A DNA stretch of 64,000 bases from Mantis religiosa (GCA_030765055.1 CM060950.1:464920995-464984994), one strand, 5' to 3'; positions 42,240 to 54,329 are shown, numbered from the stretch's first letter. Program-made: numbers and translations. Notes: generated from the letters alone by a model not told the origin.

Positions 42240-42929
42240 CGAGCTACGTCCAGAAAGTAAGTTCTGTTTGGTAATAAAATTAAATTGTGTACAGATACAG
42301 AAAAATTATTTATTGCACAAAATTCTGCAACTCTTAAACTACTTTTCCACATAACTGCCGAAATTTTGCAGGCATTTGTCATAGCGAGGCACAAGTTTTT
42401 GTATACCTTCTTCATAGAAGTTTGCCGCCTGTGTCTTCAACCAGTTGGAAACATTTTCTTTCAGCTCTTCGTCATTGTTGAAGTGTTGACCGCCAAGGAA
42501 AGATTTGAGATGCAAAAACAGATGAAAGTCGCTAGGAGCAAGGTCAGGGCTGTATGGGGGTGGTCAAACACATCCCAGCCAAATCCATATAGGATGATTT
42601 TCATTACATTTGCAGTGTGTGGTCATGCGTTGTCGTGAAGAAACACAACATCTTTTGACATCGCAAATTTGCCGATAAATTTCAATAGGTGTCACTTTTC
42701 TAGCATTCAGAAAACGAATCACAGATCTTATTTCACAAGCGGCAGGATTTTCAATCAACACCAACATTGTAAACCAGCACAACAAAGCATATGTGGCTGA
42801 CAGCAATCTCACAATGGCGCACGTTTCTTCTCCTTGATACAGAGCATCTACCGCCCATGTGCGGAACTGCAATTGCAGCACTGCAGCGGAGATAAATTGA
42901 AACAGAACTTACTTTCTGGATGCCCCATG
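42240..42929 (-). mobile_element. mariner deletion derivative (MITE-like, 690 bp)
   Basis: TA at 42238-42239 and 42930-42931. The left end cgagctacgtccagaaagta and the right end tactttctggatgccccatg are inverted repeats; cagaaagtaagttctgttt is the common core. The minus strand keeps N-terminal text (PAACEIRSVIRFLNARKVTP, IEIYRQICDV). It jumps straight to the second Asp region (FLHDNA, stop, PHTANVM) and then to LGGQHFNNDEELKENV and YDKCLQNFGSYVEK. The middle of the gene is deleted. Confidence 0.85.
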
Positions 42930-42931
42930 TA

Positions 42932-43784
42932 TATAACCCAGTTTTAAACATTGAATATTTTTCTAACATGCCAAGAAACAATCTTTCTTGCATACTTTGA
43001 TTTGCTTGATATTTTGGTAGGAATATGTTGAGCATAGCTTGTGCTGGCTAAGATTTGTGCCTGATGTAGTACATTGTAACTGAATGCTAAACTAGCTTCT
43101 GTTGCTTATTTAAACGATCAAAACTTCTCGTTATTTACATGAGGACAAATACTGCAGGTAATTTGTGTGATTCATAACCTTTCAGTGTTTCAGAAAGGAA
43201 TCAGTGGGATATCTCATTTCTGCTGATTGCCAAATAATCTGACATTTCTGATGTTTGGTGTGTTGCAGATATTTGTGGTTTGAAAGGTCATGATAGCGTA
43301 TCTCTTTACGCATGATGCATGTTCACAAACATTTGCTAGGACTGGTGAAAACTGCATTGCATTATGAAGCCCCTATTGCTTTGTGTGGTGAAAGTCTCAA
43401 CAACTTGAGAAATAAAAGTTTAAAAAATCAAGTTATTAAAATCGCAGCCGAAAGCAACACAATGAAGCCGTAAGTACTATTAAAATAGATAGTTCTCAGT
43501 CAACTATGTTATGCTTCATTAACTAAAAATATGTCTTACATATGTTTTTAGTAAATGAAGCACAGTTAGATAATGAATGTTGAAAAGTTGACTTGTAACT
43601 ATGTATTTTAATAGCTAGCAGGTTGCCTGAACATTGCACAGGTAGCTTTTTAAACTCAAATGACAATTTTATTTCATTTATCTCTTCCTCTTCTTTGTGA
43701 ACTTATGGTAAATGATCTATATGATTTTTATGGCCATACCTCCTCTTTGCCACTTAAAATTTTATTTTCATACAGTCCCGGTTA
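42932..43784. other. Intron sequence without a recognised element
   Basis: One exon-like open stretch near 43310-43470 was considered and rejected. Confidence 0.5.
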
Positions 43785-43788
43785 TTAC

Positions 43789-44218
43789 TGTGACTTTGTG
43801 GGTTCGTAGAATTAAAATTCCAATTTGCAGAAATTCAAAATGCTCTTTATTTCTGTAGAAACACACTTTGGTCAACCCTTACAGTAGCAGAATTACATAA
43901 CATACACAATTACAATCTTTCAAGGTTGCCGTCCATAAACAAAAGAGTTCACTTTCAAAACACAGCTGCACACTGACGATTCTCAGGTTCCAACTCGACT
44001 CTTTCAACTAACCACGGCTTCCTTTTATACGACCATTCCAGACGGTTGTGGAATGTTCTCTATCAATCAAGATGTCACTAGAACTTTCCAGCTATCTATC
44101 TTTATCTGTTTCGGCAAGCCTTTTATCTGTGCGCTGCATTACCTGTCCCTTATCTCTGCACTGCACTATCTGCCCCTTTGTGTGCATCGGCCGCCAGTCG
44201 CACAATGGGTTTGCTACA
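43789..44218 (-). mobile_element. solo LTR with 4-bp target duplication
   Basis: 430 bp, flanked by ttac at 43785-43788 and 44219-44222. In its own orientation it starts TGTAGCAAACCC, has tataaaagga at ~44020 and aataaagagc at ~43845, and ends acaaagtcaca. Sister of 35914-36341. Confidence 0.9.
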
Positions 44219-44222
44219 TTAC

Positions 44223-45250
44223 TAATAACAGATGAAAAATCCCCTTATAACAAATGGAGCAGTGCAGTGTTCTATATTCTTCACAATCAACATTTGAAGA
44301 ATGAAAAAAATTTAAAGAGGGAAACATTTGGCAGGGCTTAGAATCTGGTGTTGCCGGGATAGTAACTCCCTAATTTACCACTGAGCTACTTAGGTACCCT
44401 TCTTTCTTGGCAGTGCAGCAAATGCATACATATACAATCGTGGTGTTTATCAATAGTGTACTAGCTCAAATTTATTCCACAAAATCATATGCTCTGGGAC
44501 TATAACTGTTCCATCTTCAGTTATTCCTTTGGAAGGGAAGTAAAGCCGGTGCTCCCGTGTCATAGATTTACAACAGGTAAAAAAAGCCTCAAGCCTGGTG
44601 GAATGCAATCCTTTTAACCTATTACATATGTGTTAGAGAAAGTAGAAATTCCTAAATTTATCTGCAGAATTCATTCTTTCTCTTAACAGAGATAATGCCA
44701 TGGAACTTCCCTGGTGTAATTATATCCTTAGCACTCGTTTGTTCTGGTAGTAACATGAGCTAAATTAAGCTGATGAAGATATCACTGCATATATCAAAGC
44801 AATAGAGGTTTCACACACTATCGTAGAAACTGTGATAACTTGTAGAAAACCCTTATTGACAGGAAATGTAATGCAAACTACTTCACTGTATAAACACATT
44901 AGAAGTAAAAGCATTGTAATTCATAACAACAGTGGCATTTTGGTACCCATAAGAGATGTTCAAATGCATCAACTTGCATATTAAAAAGGCCAAATGGATC
45001 TGGCATTAAAATATTGCAGTCTAGTTCTTCCACGTCATCGAGGTCTGCTCTTGTACAAGATACAGAGACAAGTGTATTTTCAGTTTTGACAGTTTGTCTA
45101 TCCTCTCACAGAAACAAAAAGCAATACATTAAGACTAAATTTTTACTACACTCAGCTTTTGCAGTTTACTTAGATGCTGCAATTTTATATAAATCATTTA
45201 AAGTGAAAGAATTGAATTTGAATGGCAGGCATGAAAATGGCTTAATAAAT
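44223..45250. other. Intron sequence; tRNA-like scrap at ~44340-44400
   Basis: The minus strand at ~44398 has ggtacctaagtagctcagtg, an A-box-like word, but no B box. It may be a decayed SINE head. No other feature. Confidence 0.35.
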
Positions 45251-45251
45251 A

Positions 45252-45807
45252 CACAAAATATGAAGTTATTATCAGTGAAGCAAACAAATATGTACAAATA
45301 TAACAATTTGTAACTTAAAACTTCACTTATCTTATAAGAAATGATGATAATTCTCATAAATTCTCTGGGATCGCAATTTCGTGTAAACTTGTACATATCT
45401 TCAGCAGGAAACAAAGCTGTCGCCATCGTTACGAATGCTAGATGTTGATATGTTCTTGTTAGTACTACCAAAATCTGAAAATAAAACAAATAAAAAAACA
45501 GAATCGACTGCCGGTATTTCAAAATTCATTACACAGTGTTTGTTTTTTAAAATAAATATCTTTTCCCAAACCATTAAATGTATCGTACCATTTAATTGTT
45601 TTAATAATTTAACTTCTGGATTTATTTCATAAATAAATAAATATAGAATTAAATTATTAATTTCTGGATTTATTTCATAAATAAATAAATATAGAATTAA
45701 ATTATTAAAACAATTAAATGGTCCGATAGATTTAATGGTTTGGGAAAAGATATTTATTTCAAAAAACAAACATCCCGTAATGAATTTTGAAATACCGGCA
45801 GTCAATT
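45252..45807. mobile_element. Penelope-like element delta, fold-back, right arm truncated
   Basis: The minus arm (45300-45640) carries the delta end (caatttgtaacttaaaactt), a hammerhead and the GIY-YIG C-terminal text. The plus arm (45660-45807) repeats it inverted (LMVWEKIFISKNKHPVMNFE). A 50-bp tandem repeat (tttctggatttatttcataa...) lies in the centre. The plus arm stops where a SINE begins. Confidence 0.7.
45368..45407 (-). ncRNA. hammerhead-like motif, PLE delta copy
   Basis: Minus strand: CTGAAGA, T, a TGTA/TACA stem II, GAAA, TTGCGATC. Stem III (A-U, U-A, then a G-U type pair) and the CTGCTG flank give a weak stem I. Core bases all present. Confidence 0.5.
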
Positions 45808-46470
45808 AAATTCTCCAGCTGACTCGTATTTTTCCCGGTAAACCACTTAGGTGTTCTCATAAACACATGAGACAACTACCTTAATGGCAACTTACAACAT
45901 GTAAGTACTTAAAGGCCTGGGCTTTATAGTTAACCACTATTAGGCAATTAATGCAAATTAATTGTTCTTTCGCACTGGCCGTGTGTAGGCAAAATTGTGG
46001 AAACGTAGAGTCATACTGAAAAATTCAATGCCATAGCTGGGATTTGAACCACGGATCTTCTGGTCTCCGTCCAGCCGCTCTAACCATTGAGCTACTATGG
46101 CCAACATGCCGATTTCCACAATACGTTTCCACAATTTAGCCTACACACGGCCAGTGTGAAAGAACAATTAATTTCCATTAATTGACCTAATAGTGGTTAA
46201 CTGTAAAGCCCGGGCCTTTAAGTACTTACATGTTGTAAGTCGCCATTAAGGTAGTTGTCTCATGTGTTTATGAGAACTCCTAAGTGGTTTACTGAGAAAA
46301 ATATGAGTCAGTTAGAGAATTCAATGTCATATCGGCACGTTGGCCATAGTAGCTCAATGGTTAGAGTGGCTGGACAGAGACCAGAAGATCCATGGTTCAA
46401 ATTCCGGCTATGGCATTGAATTTTTCAGTCTGACTCTACGTTTCCACAATTCCTAGTTATGTTTACTACG
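45808..46470. mobile_element. SINE family A, inverted pair
   Basis: A minus copy (B box as ggatttgaaccacgg at ~46040) and a + copy (tagctcaatggttagagtgg at ~46350, ggttcaaattcc at ~46395) with full bodies on both sides (gtaagtacttaaagg / ctttaagtacttac). They form a long hairpin with gcatgttggcc-type centre. Confidence 0.75.
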
Positions 46471-47385
46471 GCCGTGAAAGCCTACGCTCTCTCATAACAA
46501 TTCAATATTTCTTATATTTTTATTGAAAAAACAGAACCTGCAATAAACAATGTAACTTGACAAATTTTAGTTGCTTCTCTACTCGTGCAGTTCAATTCTA
46601 TCATCTTTATCATAATTTATAGACCTTACTATTTAAAAGGTTTGATAGCTTACATTTTGCACCTCATAAAGTAAATTAAGAGGATTTTAAGTGCTGTATA
46701 GAGTTAACAATTAAGACTATGGTCTTCTGTACCCTTTCTGCCCCTGTAACACATCACTGACAAGTGAGAGAGTTTTGTCTCCCAGGAACACCAAATGTAA
46801 GTGGAAGAACTAGATCTGCAAATGAACATTAGTTGAATTGTGCAGTGCATTTGCAGTAGATTAGTATAATCCAAGGATCATGTTTGAATAGCATAAGGTA
46901 TGTACTATAGGGGTGTGTGGGGAGAAGGATAGGATATCAATTAAACGCATATACAAAGTTATGTTAAAGAGTTTTGACTGTTACTTCATCACTGAATGAT
47001 TCATTGATCAGAGGTGTTGTTCTTTCATCAACTTTAATCTGTACACGTGTTGTATTGAAGCTTTTGCTTAGCATGTTTGTGACTATTTCTGTATTGCTTA
47101 GCATGTTTGTATGGAAGTTGTTTTCATTCATCTGTAATTACATGAGATCTGGTATTTGATTTTTCACACTCTGACAGAAAAACATAGCTAATATTTAAGA
47201 GTAAGATAATTTGCTTGAATGTTTGTATCTGGCGTAACCCTGGATGTTGCATCTTCTGCAAATGTTGAACTTAAATAGCAAGTTCAGTATTTGACATTTT
47301 GTTTTTGAGTTATACTGTTCACAGACACAGATACACATATGCTCACACAGAACTTTTTTCTTAAAATCTTTGTCGTATTCTTATA
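46471..47385. other. Intron sequence without a recognised element
   Basis: Nothing identified; starts with gtttactacggccgtgaaag, which recalls PLE alpha ends. Confidence 0.45.
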
Positions 47386-47438
47386 TACGAGGGCTATTCA
47401 ATAAAGAATGATCACAATTTTTTTTTGACAACGTACCT

Positions 47439-48361
47439 TTACTCATCCTCATAATTTCGATGGTTCTTCTCAAAATAGTCTTTCCTGAATGTGATGCACT
47501 TGTCCCAGCATTTCTGCCAGTCTTCAAAGACATGCTGGAAACCATTTTTTGAGAGATCCTTCAAAATCGCCTCTGCAGCCTTCACCACTGCTTCTGATGA
47601 TGGATAATGCCTCCCACGAAGGCGTTTCATCAAGTTATTGAATAGAAAAAAGTCACATGGGGCTAAATCCGGACTATAGGGAGGGTGAGGGATGCACTTC
47701 ATGTTGATTTTTTCAAGATATTCAGCAACAACATTGGCAATATGTGGCCGCGTATTATCATGGTGCAGCATCCAGCCTGCTTCACGGAAATGTGGTCTTT
47801 TGCACCTGATATGGACTTGCAATGTTTTCAGAATATCCCTGTAGTATTGTCCCGTTACTGATGTGTGTGCAGGTACAGCATGCTGATAAACCATTCCATG
47901 AGTATCAAAGAATGAGATGATCATAACTTTCCCAGTAGAAGCAACCACTTTTGCTTTTTGGGGGTTGGTGATGAAGGAGATTTCCACACTGAGCTTTGCT
48001 GTTTGCTCTCAGGATCAAAATGATGTAGCCAAGTTTCATCAGCCGTGATTATGTTTGAAAGAAATTCCGGATCTTCCTCTATTAGCTGCATGCAGACTTT
48101 CATGCAAATGTCCTTTTGTTTGGGAATCAACAGTCTTGGAACCCATCGCGCACAAACACGTCTCACGTGTAATGTTTCTGTAACCAACGTGTGGGTGGCA
48201 CCCAATGAAATGTTCAATATTTCAGAAAGTGATCTTAAGATAATTTGTCGATCCTCTCTCACAATGGCAGCAGCAGTATTGATGATTTCTTCCGTAAGAG
48301 CAGTAACTGGAGCACACACTCCACCTTCCTTTGAAAGTGATTGTCTCTCCTCTTTAAACAA
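47439..48361 (-). pseudogene. mariner transposase, nearly complete, one frameshift
   Basis: Frame 1 (48361-47921): TALTEEIINTAAAIVREDRQ, SLSEILNISLGATHTLVTET and ITADETWLHHFDPESKQQSS (first Asp). Frame 2 (47987-47439): ASTGKVMIISFFDTHGMVYQ, HHDNTRPHIANVVAEYLEKI (second Asp) and IPHPPYSPDLAPCDFFLF (third Asp, 34 residues later, the D,D34D spacing). It ends WDKCITFRKDYFEKNHRNYE. The shift is at ~47945 within an A/T run. The first ~60 residues upstream of 48361 are in another frame. Confidence 0.85.
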
Positions 48362-48540
48362 TATAAACCACCTTCAAGCTGTGTTGTACGGAAGAACAGA
48401 CTCTCCATAGGCCTCCTGTAACATTGTATAGGTCTCAACTGAAGATTTGTTGAGACGAAATCAGAATTTCAAAGCCGCATGTTGTTCCTCATGTGTTACG
48501 TCCATTGCAGCGGTAGGTGATACTGAACATGTCTGAACTT

Positions 48541-48696
48541 ATTAAATTTTAGATGAGTCGTATTTTTTACACATCTGCTTCACTTTCGTATGTTGATAAA
48601 TTACGAAAGTGAAGCAGATGTGTAAAAATTACGACTCATCTAAAATTTAATAATTTTTCGCTTCACTGTGGTGTTCCAATACAGTTAAATCTCGAT
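48541..48696. mobile_element. 156-bp PLE epsilon fold-back with perfect 12-bp target duplication
   Basis: atgtctgaactt at 48529-48540 and 48697-48708. The inside is attaaattttagatgagtcg...cactttcgta, an 11-bp spacer, and the inverse, followed by the ~45-bp tail aatttttcgcttcactgtgg...ctcgat. The same ends occur on the 940-bp copy at 26228-27167. It has no coding part at all. Confidence 0.9.
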
Positions 48697-48865
48697 ATGT
48701 CTGAACTTGCCTGATTCTCGCAGAAACCAGGAGTACCAACAATGAAACTACTACGGTGTGTCTGTTTCACATTAAGCTAGCAGAATATAATAAGATTGAA
48801 TTTTAGTGTGAAAAATTATGACCGTAAAAAAAATTATGATCATTCTTTATTGAACAGCTCTCGTA

Positions 48866-49809
48866 CTTAAACATCAAACTTAAATACCAATTTAATGTTT
48901 TGAGTTATACTTCAGTCATACAGGCACGTGGATTATTTTGTAAAAATGCTTCTATTTTATTATTATTTGTTCATTTATGGGTAAGTAGTAGAGAAAATAA
49001 AAACATCTTGTTACAAATTTAATTGATGATAGTTCCTTAAGCAGGTCAGAAATGTTTTCTCTCAAACAATCATGAACAATAATTTAAGCTAATGATTTCA
49101 CAGAAAAGTAATTTAGATTACTTACCCATGGTTCTATGATGGCCAAGGTTACTCAAGCTTTGTTTACTTCAGAATATTTTTGAGCTCATTTAAAATCACT
49201 TAACTTGTATAATTTCATTTTGTTTTCTGAAGCACTGCTTTAGAGTAAGCTATGCAAAATTTAAGACTGGGTTACTATGCAGTGGCTTTGAAATTCAATT
49301 CTCATTGCACGTCAGGTTAAAAAAATAAAAAAAAGCAAATAGTTCTTTTCCACTAAAGAAAAGAAGAAAGAAATTCAAGACATAAATTTTATTTTGACAT
49401 ACTAGTATCAAAATGTTAAGAGCCAATTTTGAAAAAATATAAAAGAATTGCAGTTTTCCCTTTTAAAAATTTTCCCTTTTAAAGATTTTCTTAAAAAACT
49501 TTGTAACATTCCTGGAAGGTACTGAACTTAAATACCAACAAGGGACGCCTCTGACCTTGAATGCTTGGAACCACACGATGACATACTTAGAATAACAATT
49601 AATCATAAACAAAACAGTGGTCAATGTTATTTCCATGCAAAACTTTGCATTCTGCTTCAGTGATATTTAATAGAGAGAAACTAACAAGATATCAATACCA
49701 TAGAAGGGAAATTATATGTAATTCAATGACATCAGGCTGTAATTAAATTTTCAATCAGCAGTGCTAAAAACCTCTGCTTAAAGTACTTGTAGTAGTGCAA
49801 AACTCATAT
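48866..49809. other. Intron sequence without a recognised element
   Basis: AT-rich; nothing identified. Confidence 0.5.
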
Positions 49810-49811
49810 CC

Positions 49812-51131
49812 GAGGGGGGGGGGACCCAAAAGAAACTGGACTCCGAGGGCGCTGCCACTCGTAGATGTAGTGCAGGGTTCTAACGCTAGATGGTATTAGT
49901 AGAGACCTTCATGAAACAGCTGTGCAGACAGCGTCAGTGTAGAGCTGAATGTGCAAGTGTGGTATTGTGTTTCTCTGACTGTTGGCGGGTTACCTCTGCA
50001 AGGTCGTTATGGCAACTTTAAAAGAACAAAGAGTGTGTGTGAAATTTTGTTTCCTGCTTAAAAAAACTGCAACACAGACACACCAAGTGCTTCAGGAAGC
50101 TTTCCAGGAGGACGCTATGAGCCGCACACAGGTCTTCTAGTGGTTTGGGCGCTTTAAATGTGGTGAGATGTGTTGAAGACCAAGCTTGTTCTGGATGCCC
50201 TTCAACATCACAAAATGAGGAGAACATTGAAAAGGTCCACCAAAAGATCAACGAGGATCGTCACCAAACGATCGACGAAATTTCAGCAGCGACAGGAATC
50301 AGTTGGAGCTCGTGCAAGCAGATTTTGAGGGAGGATTTGCACATGAGACGTGTTGTTGCTAAATTTGTTCCACGCCTTCTCACACAGGAGCACAAAACCA
50401 TCCGCATGAATGTGTGTCAGGACTTCAAAACAGAGATTGCACGTGATCCAAACTTCTTGAACAAAGTCACTACAGGGGATGAGAGTTGGTGTTACGGGTA
50501 TGACCCAGAAACCAAGCAAGCGTCAAGGCAGTGGAGGACTCCCAACTCTCCCAGACCAAAAAAAGCAAGTCAAGTGAGGTCAAATGTGAAGACAATGATT
50601 GTCTTTTTTGATGTTCGTGGAATTGTGCATCGGGAATTCGTACCCCCTGGCCAGACTGTTAACCAGCACTTTTACTTGGATGTTTTAATGTGTCTGCGAG
50701 AAAATGTGAGGAGGAAACGCCCAGAACTTTGGCGATCAGGTGACTGGTTTCTGCATCACGACAACGCTCCAGCACACACGGCCTTATGAGTGACCCACTA
50801 TTTGGCATCTCAGAGGTGGTCTGTTGTTCCCCACGCTCCGTATTCGCCGGACCTAGCCCCGTGCGACTTTTTCCTATTTCCACGAATGAAGAAAATGCTA
50901 AAAGGGGAGTATTATGACAATGTGGAGGCAGTAGAAACAGCTTCGCAAAAGGCACTGGACAATATCAAACTTGAAGAGTTCCAAACACGCTTCCAACAGT
51001 GGGAAAAGAGACTTGACAAGTGCATCGCATGTAATGGAGAGTATTTTGAAGGTGACTGAAGTAATTTTGTAAAAAGATTCATCAATAAAGTTTTTATGAC
51101 AACAGTCCAGTTTCTTTTGGGTCCGCCCTCG
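49812..51131 (+). mobile_element. mariner (element A family), best preserved copy
   Basis: ~1,320 bp. The right end tttcttttgggtccgccctcg abuts TA at 51132-51133. The left end cgagggggggggggacccaaaa (G-run expanded) follows tatc at 49807-49810. The inverted repeats continue as agaaactgga / tccagtttct. Confidence 0.9.
50009..51059 (+). pseudogene. mariner transposase, almost intact (two stops, one frameshift)
   Basis: MATLKEQRVCVKFCFLLKKT (start at 50009) and MSRTQVF, then TAG at 50138-50140. A frameshift near 50172 leads to VEDQACSGCPSTSQNEENIE, INEDRHQTIDEISAATGISW, TGDESWCYGYDPETKQASRQ (first Asp), WFLHHDNAPAHTAL (second Asp), and TGA at 50787-50789 where a CGA Arg codon is expected. It ends VTHYLASQRWSVVPHAPYSP, DLAPCDFF (third Asp; spacing 34 counting the stop position) and ACNGEYFEGD. 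Only three lesions in ~350 codons. Confidence 0.9.
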
Positions 51132-51299
51132 TATACTATCACACCTGATAGTGATTATAGTGGAAGAGAACATGTTCACACCTTACTAAAGCCATGTTGT
51201 TGCATTCCAAATCACTTTTGCATTAGCCGCACTGATTACGTTTGCAAATGATGTTACGGATATATTTTGCCAAGCATATTGCAACATTGGTTTATACAT

Positions 51300-52323
51300 A
51301 CGTAAAATATGAAGCTATTAACAGTGAAGCTAACAAATATATACAAATATAACAATTTGTAACGTAAAAACTTCACTTATCTTATAAGAAATGATTAATG
51401 TTTTTTTATAAATTGATTAGGATCACGATTTAGTGAACATTTTATTCACTGGTTACACAGAAAATGAAGCTAGTTACAGTGGAATAATAAATATAATACA
51501 AATAAAATATTTAGTGATTATTTTCCACGTATCTATTATTTTCAAATAGAAGATAGAAGTTTTGTCATCAACTTATTAAGATAAGTGGAAAATAATCACT
51601 AAATATTTTATTTGTATTATATTTTATTCACATCCTCAGCTAAAGCCTTCAACAATCTCGTCAAAATTATAGTCGCTAGATGTCACTATGTTTTTGTCAA
51701 TACTGCCAAAATCTGAAGAAGAAACAAATCTAAAAAGAATTGACTGCCGATATTTCAAAATTCATTATGCGATCTTTATTTTTTAAAATGAATACCTTTT
51801 CCCAAACCATAAAATCTATCGGACCATTTAATTGTTTTAATAATCCAACTTCTGGATTTATTTCATGGTTAAATGACCAAAAATGATCTACTAAGGCCAA
51901 TTTATCAGTTTGTTTATACTTAATGTAGACTGATAAATCGGCCGTAGCAGATCATGTTTGGTCATTTAACCATGAATTAAATCCAGAAGTTAAATTATTA
52001 AAACAATTAAATGGTCTGGTAGATTTAATGGTTTGGGAAAATATTTATAAAAAAAAAAAATAAACATCGCGTAATGAATTTTGAAATACCGGCAGTCAAT
52101 TCCATTTTTAAATTTGTTTCATTTTCAGATTTTGGTAGTATTGACAAAAACTTTGTAACATCTAGTGACTGTAACGTTGACAACGAGATTGTTAAAGGCT
52201 CTAGCTGAGGATGTGAATAAAATGTTCATGAAATCGCGATCCTAATCAATTTATGAGTAAACATTCATAAATTCTTAAAGATAAGTGAAGTTTTTATGTT
52301 ACAAATTATTATTTTTGTATATA
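51300..52323. mobile_element. Penelope-like element delta, fold-back, 11-bp target duplication
   Basis: ggtttatacat at 51289-51299 and 52324-52334. The minus arm (51310-51935) and plus arm (51930-52310) are inverted copies: IDLMVWEN-type text, then caatttgtaac at the outside. A secondary palindrome in the left arm (51490-51640, ttccac..gtggaa around ataataaatataatacaaat) makes the arms unequal. Many stops. Confidence 0.85.
52201..52245 (+). ncRNA. hammerhead-ribozyme-like motif, PLE delta
   Basis: CTAG, CTGAGGA, T, GTGAA, a loop, TTCAT, GAAA, TCGCGATC, CTAA. Stem III pairs AUC with GAU around GC, cleavage would follow GAUC, and stem I pairs UAG/CUA. Stem II has a terminal G-U. All invariant core bases are present, so this is one of the best candidates. 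Confidence 0.65.
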
Positions 52324-52335
52324 GGTTTATACATT

Positions 52336-52922
52336 GATACAACAAATTGATTGTAAATTACAGAGTGAAGTTTGATGATGAAATAACGATCATATATCCT
52401 CACTTGTGGTTCAGCATCTTGCAGTCTTACAAAATTAGCAACCCTTTTGTTATAGAGGTTACGCTGCATATAGAGCTCATAATAGTTCCAGTAGACAAGT
52501 AGAGAGTTTCGCATGGAAATGATACAGACCAATGTTTACTACATGGCAAAGCGAGAAGGCGAATCGACAAAAATTCGCAATACAAAGATGTTTACCTCAG
52601 CTTATCACACATACACAGCGAGTACTGGCGCAAGAAAACATATCATATAGACACATGCAACTTCCATTTGCTCTACTTGTGTTTCGTAACTTACTGTAGG
52701 TCAACTTACTAATATTTCACTCTTCTAATCGACCAGATAAGACCTGATAAGGAACAATCGCAGCACTGGTCACCTGTAGGTCAATATGCCTTAATGCTCT
52801 GTCGAGTAATAAATGGTCCTTTGTTATTCTAAGCATATTTCCATGCGGTTTCGGGCATTTGAGGTCAAAGGTGTTCCTTGTAAGTTTACTATGTAACTGA
52901 ATTTTTGAATTTTTGGGCTGCG
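52336..52922. other. Intron sequence without a recognised element
   Basis: Nothing identified. Confidence 0.5.
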
Positions 52923-52923
52923 T

Positions 52924-53021
<98 letters not shown>

Positions 53022-53035
53022 CCACACACACCTTT
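52924..53035. repeat. (CA)n microsatellite
   Basis: About 48 uninterrupted CA units to 53020, then a tccacacacacc end. The Cys-Val frames over it are artefacts. Confidence 0.95.
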
Positions 53036-53767
53036 TTCTAAAAATGTTGCTTTTTTTTAATTTAGTTCTGGGTGCTTCAAAACATGTATTTCCAGTGAAA
53101 TCTTGGTATAGGATTTCTGCATGGAATACTGTTCTTCCTCTACTTGCTTTTGGGAAGCAATAGAGTAAAAAGGACTTGCTACTGTTTTGCAAAGAAACAT
53201 CAAATGTGATGAGATCAAAATGCAGCTTATGGTCGTTCTTCCACTAAACAATTTTCTATTTAGCTTTTGAATTATAAAATATATATAGCAGTTGTTGGAT
53301 GTTGTCTTTTACTGCAATCTTGAAAAAAATCCTCTCTGCTAATGTATAATGCTACAGCCTTTCAAAGGATTTCAAGTTATATTTTGTTTCATTTCTCTCT
53401 TTGTTACTTTCCTTTTTTATTTTTCCTTTTTCCTCTTGTTCATCTTATTGCAGTTTGTTCTCAACATTGGATGCTCTTGTTTTCCTTGTGATATCTCATT
53501 ATTATTTCGGGGACTTGGGGCAATTAGTAATATTTTGTGGTAAATATGAAGTACTTCTTTCTGAGGATATATAATACTGGAACTTTCCCTTTATAAAATT
53601 TAGTAAACGTCTAGAGAATATATAACAGTATCTGCTTTCTCAGTTTAAATGAAAAGCCGGAGTATTTTGGTGAAGTTTTCTACAGTTTATTCTCCTCCTT
53701 ACTTTTTTATTTAAATTTACTGGATGTAGCGGATCTTGGTTGAGGTTTACACAAATGTTAATTGCAG
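53036..53767. other. Intron end without a recognised element
   Basis: Pyrimidine-rich around 53395-53450; contains the acceptor attgcag at 53761-53767. Confidence 0.5.
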
Positions 53768-54021
53768 CTCCCGGCGCAAAGCTAGTCATCCCTGCAGGGG
53801 AGCCACCCTCATTAAAGGCTGCCTCATCAAATATTGGTAGCAGTGGCAGTATATCAGGAGCTGGCAGCATACAGAGGCCGAGGGGTCCACCTCCCCCCAC
53901 CCCTAGTCCCATGCAAGGCATTCGTCTCTCCAACGGACGCTCCACAGAAAGTATATCCTCTATGTCCTCGGACGTGGAATCTACCAGCAGCATCCACAAT
54001 CCTGTGCCACCTCCAAGAAAG
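53768..54021 (+). CDS. Asap: ASAP-family ArfGAP, Pro-rich linker exon before the SH3 part
   Basis: 254 nt between gttaattgcag and gtaggt, phase 1 in, phase 0 out. It reads PGAKLVIPAGEPPSLKAASS, a Gly/Ser stretch, RPRGPPPPTPSPMQGIRLSN, GRSTESISSMSSDVESTSSI and HNPVPPPRK. PVPPPRK matches the PVPLPRK-type motif just before the SH3 domain of vertebrate ASAP1. RGPPPPTPSP is a likely SH3 ligand. The SH3 exon itself is not in the window. Confidence 0.85.
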
Positions 54022-54329
54022 GTAGGTAGTTGTATTAGCTTGTTGCTTGTTGCATTCAGCTGATTAACAACGTGCAAGTTCTTGACGATTTACATACATA
54101 TGCAGGAAGTTCATAATTCAAATTTAGAAATAATGTCGCAAGTCGAAGTTCTCTATGGACTGCAATATTTGTTTTGTTCTTGCCAGGTGTGGTATTCTGT
54201 CACACATAATGAAGCAATGTGGAGTCAACTTGGAACGTCCTTACGTTGTTTCACTCGCCTATTTTTCTTTAGTAAAATGTATCATGAGCTTGTGTTCACA
54301 TCATATCAGTAAAAAAGTGAAGAACATTT
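54022..54329. other. Intron sequence without a recognised element
   Basis: Starts with the donor gtaggt; nothing else. Confidence 0.5.

Larger units (their letters stand above)
47388..48863 (-). mobile_element. mariner (element B family), near full length, with a 156-bp PLE insertion
   Basis: TA at 47386-47387 and 48864-48865. The ends cgagggctattcaataaaga and tttattgaacagctctcg are inverted repeats. Without the insert (156 bp plus a 12-bp duplicate) the element is 1,308 bp, the standard mariner size. Confidence 0.9.

Noticed and set aside
43269..43475. Exon-like segment with gttgcag upstream and gtaagt downstream
   Set aside because: All three frames contain stops between the acceptor and the donor; does not fit ASAP phases.
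45015..45110. Ser-rich frame after tattgcag
   Set aside because: No donor in phase, and the frame runs on into PLE sequence.
52717..53192. Cys-Val repeat frames
   Set aside because: Translation of the (CA)n microsatellite on the minus strand.
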